A stretch of DNA of 50,970 nt from Gemmatimonadaceae bacterium (GTDB taxonomy: Bacteria > Gemmatimonadota > Gemmatimonadetes > Gemmatimonadales > Gemmatimonadaceae), in assembly GCA_025931335.1 (NCBI GenBank), contig JAICNG010000019.1, positions 1-50,970 on the forward strand, given 5' to 3'. The translations under genes were made by a program, and so were the position numbers. Below are positions 33,244-41,488 of the stretch, in pieces; the first letter of the stretch is position 1; each line of letters begins with the position of its first letter. Below the pieces are notes generated by a model that was not told where the DNA came from, ran no database searches, and saw only the letters and a list, made by a program, of their open reading frames with translations.

Positions 33244-35154
33244 ATGAGACATCTCCTCGCCGCTCTCGTTCTGCCGCTGACGCTCTCCGCGCAGACGATC
33301 GCTCGCGTTGAGGTCACGCCGGCGGAGACGACCATGGTCGTCGGCTCGTCGATCAGGCTCAGCGCGGTCGCGCGGGATGACAAAGGCGCGACCGTAGCGC
33401 AGGCGCCCATGTGGGCCGCCACCCCCTTCGACATCGCGCGCATCGATAGCACGGGGACGCTGACGGCGATACACCCCGGCGAGGTTCAGGTCTTCGCCAT
33501 CGTCGGCGGCCGTCCCGGACGCGCCTCCGTGCGCGTGGAGCAGCGGCCGCCGTCGCGTCTCGTGATCGAGGGTGCCGAGGGCAGAGCGACAGTCGCTGGA
33601 GGCACGCTCCAGCTCGCCGTCGGCGGGCTGACGAGCACCAATGACGCGGTACAGGTTTCCTCGGCGCGGTGGCGGTCGCGCACCCCCGCGATCGCCGACG
33701 TGAGCCCGACGGGGCTCGTCACCGCGAAGGCACCGGGTCGCGCAATCATTGTCGCCGAGTCGGGCGCGCTGAGCGCGACCACCGAGATCATCGTCCGAGC
33801 GAACCCCGTGCGGTCCGTCCGCGTGGAGCCGGTGACCCGACCGGCACGAACGGGTGACGTGATCAAGCTCCTGGCCGTCACGCGCGATGCGCGCGGGACC
33901 GCGGTCACCGGAGTCCCGGTGCGATGGAGCGTGAGCGGTGCCGGCGCGCAGGTGGATCACGAGGGCTACTTCGTGGCCGAAGATCCCGGGGTCTACACGG
34001 TGACGGCGAGCGTGGGATCCGTCGGGAGCGCGACGTCGGTCCAGGTGGTTCCACGCAACGATCCACGCCGCGTCACCTCGGTGGCGCACGCAGCATTCCC
34101 CAGCGGAACAATGGGCGCCGAGGTGTGGCCCTTTGGTGACGTGGTCTACGTCTCGACCATCAGCACGCACGTGTACGTCTTCGACATCACCGACCCGACG
34201 GCCCCGAAGCTCACCGATTCGCTCGTCGTCGATGCGCGCGTCATCAACGACGTCAGCCTGACGGAGGACGGCAAGCTCGGCGTGCTCACGCGGGAGGGCG
34301 CGTCGAGCCGGCGAAACGGGCTCGTCTTCTTCGACGCGACCGACCCGCGGCATCCGAAGATCATCTCCGAGTTCACCGAGACGGTTACCGGCGGAGTCCA
34401 CAGCGCATTCATCTGGAAGCGGTACGTGTTCGCGACCGATGACGCGACGGGATCGCTGCGCATCATCGACTTCAGCGATGTGAAGGCCCCGAAGCAGATC
34501 ACGCGGTGGGAGACGCCCGATCGCGGGTCGCGACTACTGCACGACGTCTACGTTCGTGACGGGCTCGCGTACCTCGCCTACTGGCGCGACGGTCTCGTGA
34601 TCCTCGACGTGGGCAACGGGATGGCGGGGGGAACGATTACCGCGCCCACCGTCGTGTCACGGTTCACCTACGACCACGCGTCGCTGTATCCGCCCGACTT
34701 CGTCGCGGGCACGCACGCGGTGTTTCCGGCGGGGAAGTACATCTTCATTGCCGACGAGTCGCTGTACGGGGCGTTCGACCTGTTCAGCCGCGAGCGCCTT
34801 CCGACGCGCGGTATCGTGCACGTGCTCGACGCCAGCGACATCCGCAACCTGCGGAAGGTCGCGCAATACGATCCCGTCGAGTTCGGTGCGCACAACCTGT
34901 GGGTGGAGGATGACGTCCTCTACATCGGGGCCTACGACGGCGGCGTCCGCGTACTGGATGTGAGCGGCGATCTGCGCGGAGAGCTGCGAGAGCAGGGCCG
35001 CGTGATTGGCTCGGTCTACACCGGCGCGCTGGACGGCTATCGTCCCAACCAGGCGCTGGCCTGGAGCGCCATACCGCACAAGGGCCACATCATGGTGTCC
35101 GACATCAACACCGGATTCTGGGTGGCGAAGGTAGTGGCCCCGCAGGTGCCGTGA
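33244..35154 (+). CDS. Secreted BIG2/Ig-like protein with LVIVD-type beta-propeller
   Basis: 636 residues from ATG 33244 (MRHLLAALVLPLTLSAQ), a signal peptide without lipobox. Three Ig-like domains come first (about 20-98, 100-185, 188-278), the first two of BIG2 type. A C-terminal propeller follows (about 280-630) built of repeats such as VYVFDITDPTAPKL, LVFFDATDPRHPKII, LRIIDFSDVKAPKQI and VHVLDASDIRNLRKV, the LVIVD pattern. It is probably a cell-surface or periplasmic binding/scaffold protein, with no enzymatic motif. It lies between inverted repeats E and F and seems monocistronic. Confidence 0.87.
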   Translation: MRHLLAALVLPLTLSAQTIARVEVTPAETTMVVGSSIRLSAVARDDKGATVAQAPMWAATPFDIARIDSTGTLTAIHPGEVQVFAIVGGRPGRASVRVEQRPPSRLVIEGAEGRATVAGGTLQLAVGGLTSTNDAVQVSSARWRSRTPAIADVSPTGLVTAKAPGRAIIVAESGALSATTEIIVRANPVRSVRVEPVTRPARTGDVIKLLAVTRDARGTAVTGVPVRWSVSGAGAQVDHEGYFVAEDPGVYTVTASVGSVGSATSVQVVPRNDPRRVTSVAHAAFPSGTMGAEVWPFGDVVYVSTISTHVYVFDITDPTAPKLTDSLVVDARVINDVSLTEDGKLGVLTREGASSRRNGLVFFDATDPRHPKIISEFTETVTGGVHSAFIWKRYVFATDDATGSLRIIDFSDVKAPKQITRWETPDRGSRLLHDVYVRDGLAYLAYWRDGLVILDVGNGMAGGTITAPTVVSRFTYDHASLYPPDFVAGTHAVFPAGKYIFIADESLYGAFDLFSRERLPTRGIVHVLDASDIRNLRKVAQYDPVEFGAHNLWVEDDVLYIGAYDGGVRVLDVSGDLRGELREQGRVIGSVYTGALDGYRPNQALAWSAIPHKGHIMVSDINTGFWVAKVVAPQVP

Positions 35155-35162
35155 GGAAGGAC

Positions 35163-35268
35163 GGGTCAAGGGCCAAGGGCCAAGGGCCGGGAGGGTCGAG
35201 GGTGCGGGACCTCCCCGACCCTCGACCCGCCCCCTGGCCCTTGGCCCCTGGCCCCTTGGCCCACTGAC
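35163..35268. repeat. Stop-proximal inverted repeat, element F, ending at the yajQ start codon
   Basis: Starts 8 bases after the stop of the propeller gene and its right arm ends on the base before the yajQ ATG. An inner perfect 11-base stem pairs 35193-35203 with 35218-35228 (GGGTCGAGGGT type). Outer arms are GGGCCAA heptamers, and the ends 35165-35181 and 35250-35268 pair with single-base bulges. No T-run and no Shine-Dalgarno lie between it and the ATG. Confidence 0.85.
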
Positions 35269-35769
35269 ATGGCGCAAACCAGCTCATTCGACATCACGAC
35301 TGGGGTCGACCTCCAGGAAGTCGATAACGCGATCAATCAGGCGCAGAAGGAGATCGCGCAGCGCTACGACTTCAAGGGGTCGAAGGCGAGCATCGACTTT
35401 CAGCGCGCGGCGGGAAAGCTCGTCCTCGTCGCGGACGATGACTTCAAGATGCGCGCGCTCATGGACGTTCTGCAGGGCAAGCTCATCAAGCGCGGCGTCC
35501 CGGTGAAGAATCTCGACCTCGGCGAGGTGAAGCCCGCGGGCAACGACACGGTGCGTCGCGAGGTGACACTCAAGATGTCGCTCGACAGTGACACCTCGAA
35601 GAAGATCGTCGCCGCCATCAAGGACGCGAAGATGAAGAAGGTCACGGCGGCGATTCAGGCTGACCAGGTGCGTGTGAGCTCCGCATCCAAGGACGACCTC
35701 CAGGCGGTGATGGCGTTGCTGCGCGGTCAGGACTTCGGCGTGGAGCTCAAGTTCGGCAACTACCGGTAA
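35269..35769 (+). CDS. yajQ: YajQ-family (DUF520) nucleotide-binding protein
   Basis: 166 residues, the full family length, with two ferredoxin-like halves. The N-terminus SSFDITTGVDLQEVDNAINQAQKEI, RYDFKGSKASIDF (about 35-47) and the C-terminal end GQDFGVELKFGNYR are diagnostic. Family members have been reported to bind cyclic di-GMP in Xanthomonas and Pseudomonas and otherwise nucleotides or RNA; the ligand here is not determined. It has no Shine-Dalgarno and lies directly against inverted repeat F. An HD-GYP protein is encoded about 11 kb away. Confidence 0.95.
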   Translation: MAQTSSFDITTGVDLQEVDNAINQAQKEIAQRYDFKGSKASIDFQRAAGKLVLVADDDFKMRALMDVLQGKLIKRGVPVKNLDLGEVKPAGNDTVRREVTLKMSLDSDTSKKIVAAIKDAKMKKVTAAIQADQVRVSSASKDDLQAVMALLRGQDFGVELKFGNYR

Positions 35770-35789
35770 CATGTCACAGTCGGCTGTCG

Positions 35790-35818
35790 TTGAGCGCCCC
35801 GGGCCGCTCGACTAGCTT
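35790..35818 (+). promoter_or_regulatory. Promoter of the rimO operon, leaderless
   Basis: TTGAGC at 35790-35795, a 17-base spacer and TAGCTT at 35813-35818. The GTG start of rimO is 6 bases after the -10, at the expected +1. It is the best-formed leaderless promoter in the window and probably drives the whole eight-gene chain. Confidence 0.65.
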
Positions 35819-35824
35819 TTGTGA

Positions 35825-37201
35825 GTGAGAATCGGCTTCATCACTCTCGGCTGCGACAAGAACACCGTCGATAGCGAGCGGTATCTCGCGCGTCTCGTCG
35901 GACGTGGCGCCGAGCCCGTGCGCGACCTCGCCACCGCCGAGGTCATCGTCGTCAACACGTGCGGGTTCATCGACGCCGCGAAGAAGGAGTCGATCGACGC
36001 GCTGATCGAGGCCGCCCGTCTCAAGGAAGAGGGCGCCTGTCAGGCCGTCGTCGCCGTCGGGTGCATGGTCGAGCGTCACAAGCAGGAGCTGCTCGACCAC
36101 CTTCCCGAGGTCGACCTCTTCCTCGGCTCCTCCGAGATGGACCAGCTCGTTCCGGAGCTCGAGCGCCGCGGCGTGCTGGGGGATCCGACGGTCGCCCATC
36201 CGGGGGTCCGCGTCTACACCGGCGATCTGCCGCACGTGCGGTATCTCAAGGTGAGCGAAGGGTGCGACCACGGGTGCGCGTTCTGCGCCATCCCCTTGAT
36301 GCGCGGTCGGCATCGCTCGTTTTCGCTCGATGACCTGGTATACGAGGCGCGCGAGCTGGAGCGGCAAGGCGCCATGGAGGTGAACCTCGTCGCGCAGGAT
36401 CTCGCGCACTATGGGCGCGACCTGCGCGATGGCGTTCGCGTCCCCGAGCTGCTCGAGGCGCTGCTGCGAGAGACGTCCATCCCGTGGTTTCGCCTGCTGT
36501 ATCTCTACTCGGCGGGCCTCACGCCGCGACTGCTCGAGGTGATCGGGCGGGAGGCGCGTATCGCGCCGTACCTCGACATGCCCATCCAGCACGCGTCCGA
36601 TGCGGTGCTCGAGCGAATGCGACGACCCGAGCGGGAGCGGACGATTCGCGAGAGGGTGAAGCGCGTGCGAGAAGCCGTCGCCGATGTGGCCATTCGCACG
36701 ACCTGCATCGTCGGATTCCCCGGCGAGACCGACGCGGACTTTCAGCGGCTGCTCGAGTTCCTCGAGGACGTGCAGTTCGAGCGCGTGGGCGCGTTCACGT
36801 ACAGTCCGCAGGAGGGAACGCGCGCGCACGCGCTCGTCGACGATGTGCCTGACGAGGTGAAGCGCGAGCGGCAGGAGCGCTTGCTCGACTTACAGCGCGC
36901 GATCACCGCCGAGCGCTACGAGCGCCTGGTGGGGAAGCGCGTGCGTGGGATCGTCGACCGGCGTGGCGACCGTCTGGAAGCGCGCGCCATCTGGCAGGCC
37001 GATGACATCGACGGCATTACCTGGCTCGACGGCGACGCGGCACCGGGCTCGATCGTGGACATGACGATCACCGGCGTGCAGGACGATTACGATTTCCTCG
37101 CCACGCAGCACGCGGTGGTGGGGACGCCATCGGTGCCACCGCGCGGACGAGCCGGGTTGCCCGTGGTCGCGCTCACGAGCATTGGGAGCTTTGGTCGGTG
37201 A
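35825..37201 (+). CDS. rimO: Ribosomal protein S12 methylthiotransferase
   Basis: 458 residues from a GTG at the predicted transcription start. The N-terminal MTTase domain has cysteines 10, 46 and 80, with GCDKNTVDSE typical of RimO, not MiaB. The radical-SAM cluster motif is CDHGCAFC (147-154). A C-terminal TRAM domain (about 375-435) follows, with a non-conserved tail of about 20 residues. RimO adds methylthio to a conserved aspartate of ribosomal protein S12. Its stop overlaps hemL in GTGA. Confidence 0.95.
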   Translation: MRIGFITLGCDKNTVDSERYLARLVGRGAEPVRDLATAEVIVVNTCGFIDAAKKESIDALIEAARLKEEGACQAVVAVGCMVERHKQELLDHLPEVDLFLGSSEMDQLVPELERRGVLGDPTVAHPGVRVYTGDLPHVRYLKVSEGCDHGCAFCAIPLMRGRHRSFSLDDLVYEARELERQGAMEVNLVAQDLAHYGRDLRDGVRVPELLEALLRETSIPWFRLLYLYSAGLTPRLLEVIGREARIAPYLDMPIQHASDAVLERMRRPERERTIRERVKRVREAVADVAIRTTCIVGFPGETDADFQRLLEFLEDVQFERVGAFTYSPQEGTRAHALVDDVPDEVKRERQERLLDLQRAITAERYERLVGKRVRGIVDRRGDRLEARAIWQADDIDGITWLDGDAAPGSIVDMTITGVQDDYDFLATQHAVVGTPSVPPRGRAGLPVVALTSIGSFGR

Positions 37202-38481
37202 GGGGGCGCAGCGCCGCCATCATGGCGCGTGCGCGTGACGTGCTTCCGGGAGGCGTGAGCTCACCGGTCCGCGCGTTCAAGGGTGTGGGCGGTGAGCCGT
37301 TCGTGGTCCAGCGGGGAGCAGGGGCGCGCCTGGTCGACGTCGACGACCGCGAGTACATCGACTACGTCATGTCCTGGGGGGCACTCGCGCTCGGACACGC
37401 ATCGCCGCCGGTGCTCGACGCGATCGCCGAAGCGATGCAGGGCGGCACCAGCTTCGGTGCCCCCACCGAGATCGAGGTCGAGCTCGCGGAGCTCGTGAGG
37501 CAGCGCATGCCGCACCTCGAGATGCTGCGCTTCGTCTCGACGGGCACCGAGGCGACGATGAGCGCGATCCGGCTCGCCCGCGCGGCGACGGGCCGCGACC
37601 GGATCCTCAAGTTCGATGGCTGCTATCACGGGCATGGAGACGCGTTTCTCGTCCGCGCGGGCTCGGGGGTCGCGACGCTCGGGCTCCCCGATTCTCCTGG
37701 CGTTCCCGACGTGCTCGCGGCGCTCACGCTGTCCGCTCCCTTCAACGATCTCGACGGCGTGCGCGGCGTCGTCGACGGCCATGGCGACCGTCTCGCCGCC
37801 ATCATCGTCGAGCCGGTCATCGGCAACGCCGGGTTCATCGCGCCGGAGCCCGCGTTTCTGCGCGGGTTGCGCGCGACGGCTGACGAGGTGGGAGCGCTAT
37901 TGATCTTCGATGAGGTGATGACGGGGTTTCGCATCGCGCCGGGTGGAGCGGCGGAGCGTTTCGGCGTGCGCGCCGATCTCACGACGATTGGCAAGATCAT
38001 CGGCGGCGGCCTTCCCGCGGCGGCGTACGGTGGCCGTCGCGACCTGATGGACATGGTCGCGCCCTCGGGACCCGTGTACCAGGCCGGCACGCTCTCCGGC
38101 AATCCTCTCGCGATGGCCGCCGGCCTGGCGACGCTTCGGCTGCTGACGCCGGCGCTCCACCAGAAGGTCGAGACGCGCACGGCGCGACTCGTCGCCGGGA
38201 TGCGCACCCTTGCGGCACGGCTCGGCATCCCATTCACCGCCGACAGCGCGGGGTCGATGTTCGGCTTCTTTTTCCGCGCCGAGCCGGTGCGCTCCTTCGC
38301 CGACGCACGCGCCAGCGACGTATCGATGTTTCGGCGCTTCTTTCACGCCGCGTTGTCACGTGGCGTGTACTTCGCCCCCTCGCCGTTCGAGGCCGGATTC
38401 GTTTCCGCCGCGCACGGCGACGCGGACATCGATGCCACGCTCGAGCGCGTGGAGCAGGCGATGGATGAGGCGCGTGCCTAA
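37198..38481 (+). CDS. hemL: Glutamate-1-semialdehyde 2,1-aminomutase
   Basis: 427 residues, a typical length, GTG start overlapping the rimO stop. PLP lysine 266 in TTIGKIIGGGLPAAAYGG, the DE pair in LLIFDEVMTGFR (about 234-245), FVSTGTEATMSAIRLARAATGR near 112-133 and GTLSGNPLAMAAG near 298-310 all match HemL. It carries out the second step of the C5 route to 5-aminolevulinate for tetrapyrrole synthesis. No other heme gene is in the window. Confidence 0.95.
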   Translation: MRGRSAAIMARARDVLPGGVSSPVRAFKGVGGEPFVVQRGAGARLVDVDDREYIDYVMSWGALALGHASPPVLDAIAEAMQGGTSFGAPTEIEVELAELVRQRMPHLEMLRFVSTGTEATMSAIRLARAATGRDRILKFDGCYHGHGDAFLVRAGSGVATLGLPDSPGVPDVLAALTLSAPFNDLDGVRGVVDGHGDRLAAIIVEPVIGNAGFIAPEPAFLRGLRATADEVGALLIFDEVMTGFRIAPGGAAERFGVRADLTTIGKIIGGGLPAAAYGGRRDLMDMVAPSGPVYQAGTLSGNPLAMAAGLATLRLLTPALHQKVETRTARLVAGMRTLAARLGIPFTADSAGSMFGFFFRAEPVRSFADARASDVSMFRRFFHAALSRGVYFAPSPFEAGFVSAAHGDADIDATLERVEQAMDEARA

Positions 38482-39826
38482 CGTGCGGCGCCGCACCCTC
38501 GGGGCCGCGCTCGCGCTCGCCGCCTGCGGCCCCTCGCTTCAACCGACGCCGTCGGAGCCGCCTGTCGTCTGGCGACGCGACACCCTGGTGCCGCCCGTCG
38601 ACTCGACGGACCTGCGTGACACGGTGTGGCGGATTCCAGCGCCCGTCGACTCCCTGCCCCTCGGGTCGGGCCGGCTCGTGCGAATTGCGCTCTCGAGTGG
38701 CGTTGCCGCCGTCGAGATCGGGGCGACGGGGGACTGGAGGCTCCTGGATCAGGAGGGCGGGGGAGTACTGCTGCGCGTATCGCCTGGCGACGTATGGCGA
38801 ATGGAGGCGCGCGGGCGGTCGGTGCACGCCGTACGGGGGGGTATCTCCACGCCGGAGCGGGCGGGCCCTCTCGTCGCTCGGGCGGAGCACGTGCGCGACT
38901 TCATGACGGTGAACGGGAAGCGCTATCGCGGCGAGGTCGTGCTCACCGCCCGCGACGATGGCCTGCTCGTCGCCAACCGCCTGCACGTCGAAGACTACCT
39001 TCGCGGTGTCGTGCCGCTCGAGATCGGACGTCGCATTGCGGGGGAGGAGGCCGCGGTCGCGGCACAGGCGGTCGCGGCGCGCAGCTACGCCTACGTGCGG
39101 ATGACGGGCGGTGCGGCGCGACCATACGACCTCGTCGCGACGGTGCAGGATCAGGTGTACGGGGGGGCGGACGCCGAGACGGCCATCGCCGACGCCGCGA
39201 TCTGGGCGACGCGCGGCCTCGTGCTCACCTATGCGGGACGCATGGTGAACGCGCCGTATCACTCCACGTGCGGTGGATCCACCGCCGAGGTGTCCGAGGT
39301 GTGGTATCGGAGTCGAGACGAGCCGTACCTCCGCCGCGTCAGCGATCGCATCGCTGGCTCGGACCGCTTCTACTGCGACCCATCGCCGCGCTTTCGCTGG
39401 ACGAAGACGCTCGAGCGCTCGGTGCTCTCGAACGCGCTCGATCGTTATCTCGCGCAGTACGTGCGCGTTCCCGGCAACCGGGTCGGTGTTCCGCGTGGTC
39501 TCGAGATCGATGGGAAGACGGCGTCGGGGCGCGTGGCGGCCCTCGCCGTACGCACCGACCGCGGACGGTTTCTCGTTCGAGGGAACGACGTCCGCTTCGT
39601 GATGCGTGTGCCCAATGGCGAGATCCTCAACAGCACGTATTTTTCCGTCCGCACGGAGCGGGATGCGTCGGGCCGTCTGGCGCGCGCCACGTTCGAGGGT
39701 GGAGGATACGGACACGGTATTGGGATGTGTCAGTGGGGCGCGATCGGGCGCGCACGGGCAGGTCACGACTTCCGCAGCATCCTGGGCACGTACTATCCGG
39801 GGACATCGGTTGCCGCGGTGGAGTGA
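38465..39826 (+). CDS. SpoIID/LytB-domain lipoprotein
   Basis: 453 residues from ATG 38465, overlapping hemL by 17 bases; GTG 38474 or 38483 would also leave the signal. The N-terminus RRRTLGAALALAACG is a lipoprotein signal with lipobox LAAC. An N-terminal beta-rich part (to about 140) precedes the SpoIID domain (about 150-445) with the catalytic-type motif EDYLRGVVPLEIG and AVAAQAVAARSYAYV, and HSTCGGSTAEVSEVW. The end GYGHGIGMCQWGAIGRA is diagnostic. SpoIID-type enzymes are lytic transglycosylases acting on denuded glycan strands. Here it is an envelope version unconnected to sporulation. Confidence 0.92.
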   Translation: MRRVPNVRRRTLGAALALAACGPSLQPTPSEPPVVWRRDTLVPPVDSTDLRDTVWRIPAPVDSLPLGSGRLVRIALSSGVAAVEIGATGDWRLLDQEGGGVLLRVSPGDVWRMEARGRSVHAVRGGISTPERAGPLVARAEHVRDFMTVNGKRYRGEVVLTARDDGLLVANRLHVEDYLRGVVPLEIGRRIAGEEAAVAAQAVAARSYAYVRMTGGAARPYDLVATVQDQVYGGADAETAIADAAIWATRGLVLTYAGRMVNAPYHSTCGGSTAEVSEVWYRSRDEPYLRRVSDRIAGSDRFYCDPSPRFRWTKTLERSVLSNALDRYLAQYVRVPGNRVGVPRGLEIDGKTASGRVAALAVRTDRGRFLVRGNDVRFVMRVPNGEILNSTYFSVRTERDASGRLARATFEGGGYGHGIGMCQWGAIGRARAGHDFRSILGTYYPGTSVAAVE

Positions 39827-39827
39827 C

Positions 39828-40487
39828 GTGCGCCGGTTATCGCTCGCGCTGATGGTGCTCGGCGCTCTCGTGCCACGTTCGGGTGGCGCGCAATCGCTCT
39901 TCGAGCGGCTCAACCTCGATCGCCTTCGACTCACCGCGCTCGGCGCCAACGCGGGTCCGGTGCGCCCATCGCGCGCCCATCGCGCGCAGTCGTATGGGGT
40001 CTATGCCGATTACGGCTACATCGCACGGTCCTGGCATGTCGTGTTTTCGGCAACGTATTGGGGCTCCCACTTCCGCGATGAGTTCGTCGACACGTTCGAG
40101 CAGCGGCTGCGCGAGCAGGTGATTGACCCGTCGGGCGACGACACCCTCGAGCTCGGGCGCATCAACGTGTCCGACATCGCGCTCGAGGTCGACCTGCGAT
40201 ACACCCCCCGGCCGAACGCGGTGCTGCGTCCGTATGCGGGCGGAGGACTTGGCGCCCACATCATCAACGCCGAGTCACCGTTCATCAACGACACGTTCGT
40301 CGAGAGCGCACTCGACAACATCTCGGCCGGATTCGCCACCTTCGTCGGTCTCGATACGCAGCCGGTGGGGCGCTTCAGCGTCGGTCTGCAGGCGCGCGTC
40401 AATCTGCTCAGCAACCTGCGGTATTGGACCGCCCGGGCGCTCGTCACTTACTTCTTCGGCAACCAGCCCCCATCGTCTCCACCATGA
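39828..40487 (+). CDS. Putative outer-membrane beta-barrel protein
   Basis: 219 residues from GTG 39828, one base after the SpoIID-like stop. A signal peptide (about 1-21, ending SGGAQ) is followed by alternating polar/aromatic strands such as YGVYADYGYIARSWHVVFSATYWGS and LRPYAGGGLGAHIIN. A terminal strand WTARALVTYFFG supports an eight-strand OmpA/OmpW-like barrel. No specific family assigned. The stop overlaps the oxidoreductase gene in ATGA. It may be a structural partner of the envelope enzymes in this operon. Confidence 0.75.
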   Translation: MRRLSLALMVLGALVPRSGGAQSLFERLNLDRLRLTALGANAGPVRPSRAHRAQSYGVYADYGYIARSWHVVFSATYWGSHFRDEFVDTFEQRLREQVIDPSGDDTLELGRINVSDIALEVDLRYTPRPNAVLRPYAGGGLGAHIINAESPFINDTFVESALDNISAGFATFVGLDTQPVGRFSVGLQARVNLLSNLRYWTARALVTYFFGNQPPSSPP

Positions 40488-41488
40488 AGCCGGCTATCCG
40501 CATCGGTGTCGTGGGTGTGGGCGCGATCGCGCAGATCGCGCACATTCCCGTGCTCTCGAAGATGCGGGGCGCCCAGCTCGTCGCGCTGTGCGACAACGAC
40601 CGTCCCAAGGCGCGGTCGCTCGCCGATCGGTTCGGGGTGCCGGACGTCTTCACCGACATCGAGGATCTGCTCGAGTTCGACGAGCTCGACGCCGTGATCA
40701 TCTCCACCCCGAACCATCTGCACGAGCCGCACGTGCTGAGCGCGCTCCAGGCGGGGGTGCACGTGCTGTGCGAGCGACCGCTCGCGCTGACCTCTCGCGG
40801 GGTGGAGCGGCTGCTGGGCGCGGCGCAGCGCGCAGAGCGAAAGGTGAGCGCCGCGCTCAATCATCGCTTTCGCAGCGATGTCCAGGCACTCGACCGTTTT
40901 CTGCGCGGGGGAGAGCTGGGACGGCTGACCGGCGTGCGGGCGGGGCACTATCAGGTGAAGAAGAGTCTCGAGGGATGGCGTCATCGCCGCGCGGAGGCTG
41001 GCGGGGGGGCGTTCTTCGAGTACGGGCTGCCGTTGCTGGATCTCGCGTTCTGGCTCGCCGATTTCCCCGAGCCGGTACGCGTGTCGGCGCAGATGGAGCG
41101 CGGTCGTGGTGCGAGCGCCGTCGAGGATTCGATGTTCGTGTACCTCGAATGCGCGCAGGGGATGTCCCTCGCGTTCGACGTGACCTGGTCGTACGTCGGC
41201 GATGAGGACCGCTGGTGGTTCGAGGTGCTGGCATCTCGGGGCAATGCGAGGCTGGCGCCGCTGCGCGTAGTGAAGGAGATCAACGGCAAGCCAATGGACG
41301 TGTCCCCCGGCGGCGCGGCTGCTCGCGAAAGCGCGTTCATTCAGTCGTATCGCGCCGAGCTCACCCATTTCGTGGCCGTGCTGCGTGAGGAGACGGCGTA
41401 CGAAGCGCCGGTCGAGCAGGTGATGGTCCACCGGGTCGCCGAAGCGATCTACAAGTCGGCGGACGAGGGGAAAGAGATTCGACTGTGA
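40484..41488 (+). CDS. Gfo/Idh/MocA-family oxidoreductase with ERP in place of EKP
   Basis: 334 residues from ATG 40484 (ATGA overlap). The N-terminal Rossmann fold has GVVGVGAIAQIAHIP, Asp in LVALCDND and STPNHLHEPHV. The motif that normally reads EKP is ERP here (97-99, codon CGA). The C-terminal alpha/beta domain (about 125-330) contains GGGAFFEYGLPLLDLAFWL, where the conserved D..H of many members appears as 'YGLPLLDL', without the usual His. Members are NAD(P)-dependent sugar or related dehydrogenases. With both conserved catalytic residues altered, activity is uncertain. Substrate unknown. Confidence 0.9.
   Translation: MKPAIRIGVVGVGAIAQIAHIPVLSKMRGAQLVALCDNDRPKARSLADRFGVPDVFTDIEDLLEFDELDAVIISTPNHLHEPHVLSALQAGVHVLCERPLALTSRGVERLLGAAQRAERKVSAALNHRFRSDVQALDRFLRGGELGRLTGVRAGHYQVKKSLEGWRHRRAEAGGGAFFEYGLPLLDLAFWLADFPEPVRVSAQMERGRGASAVEDSMFVYLECAQGMSLAFDVTWSYVGDEDRWWFEVLASRGNARLAPLRVVKEINGKPMDVSPGGAAARESAFIQSYRAELTHFVAVLREETAYEAPVEQVMVHRVAEAIYKSADEGKEIRL

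Noticed and set aside
33050-35268. Heptamer repeats considered as a CRISPR array
   Set aside because: Units are 7-9 bases, directly adjacent without spacers, arranged as inverted arms, and no cas genes are nearby.
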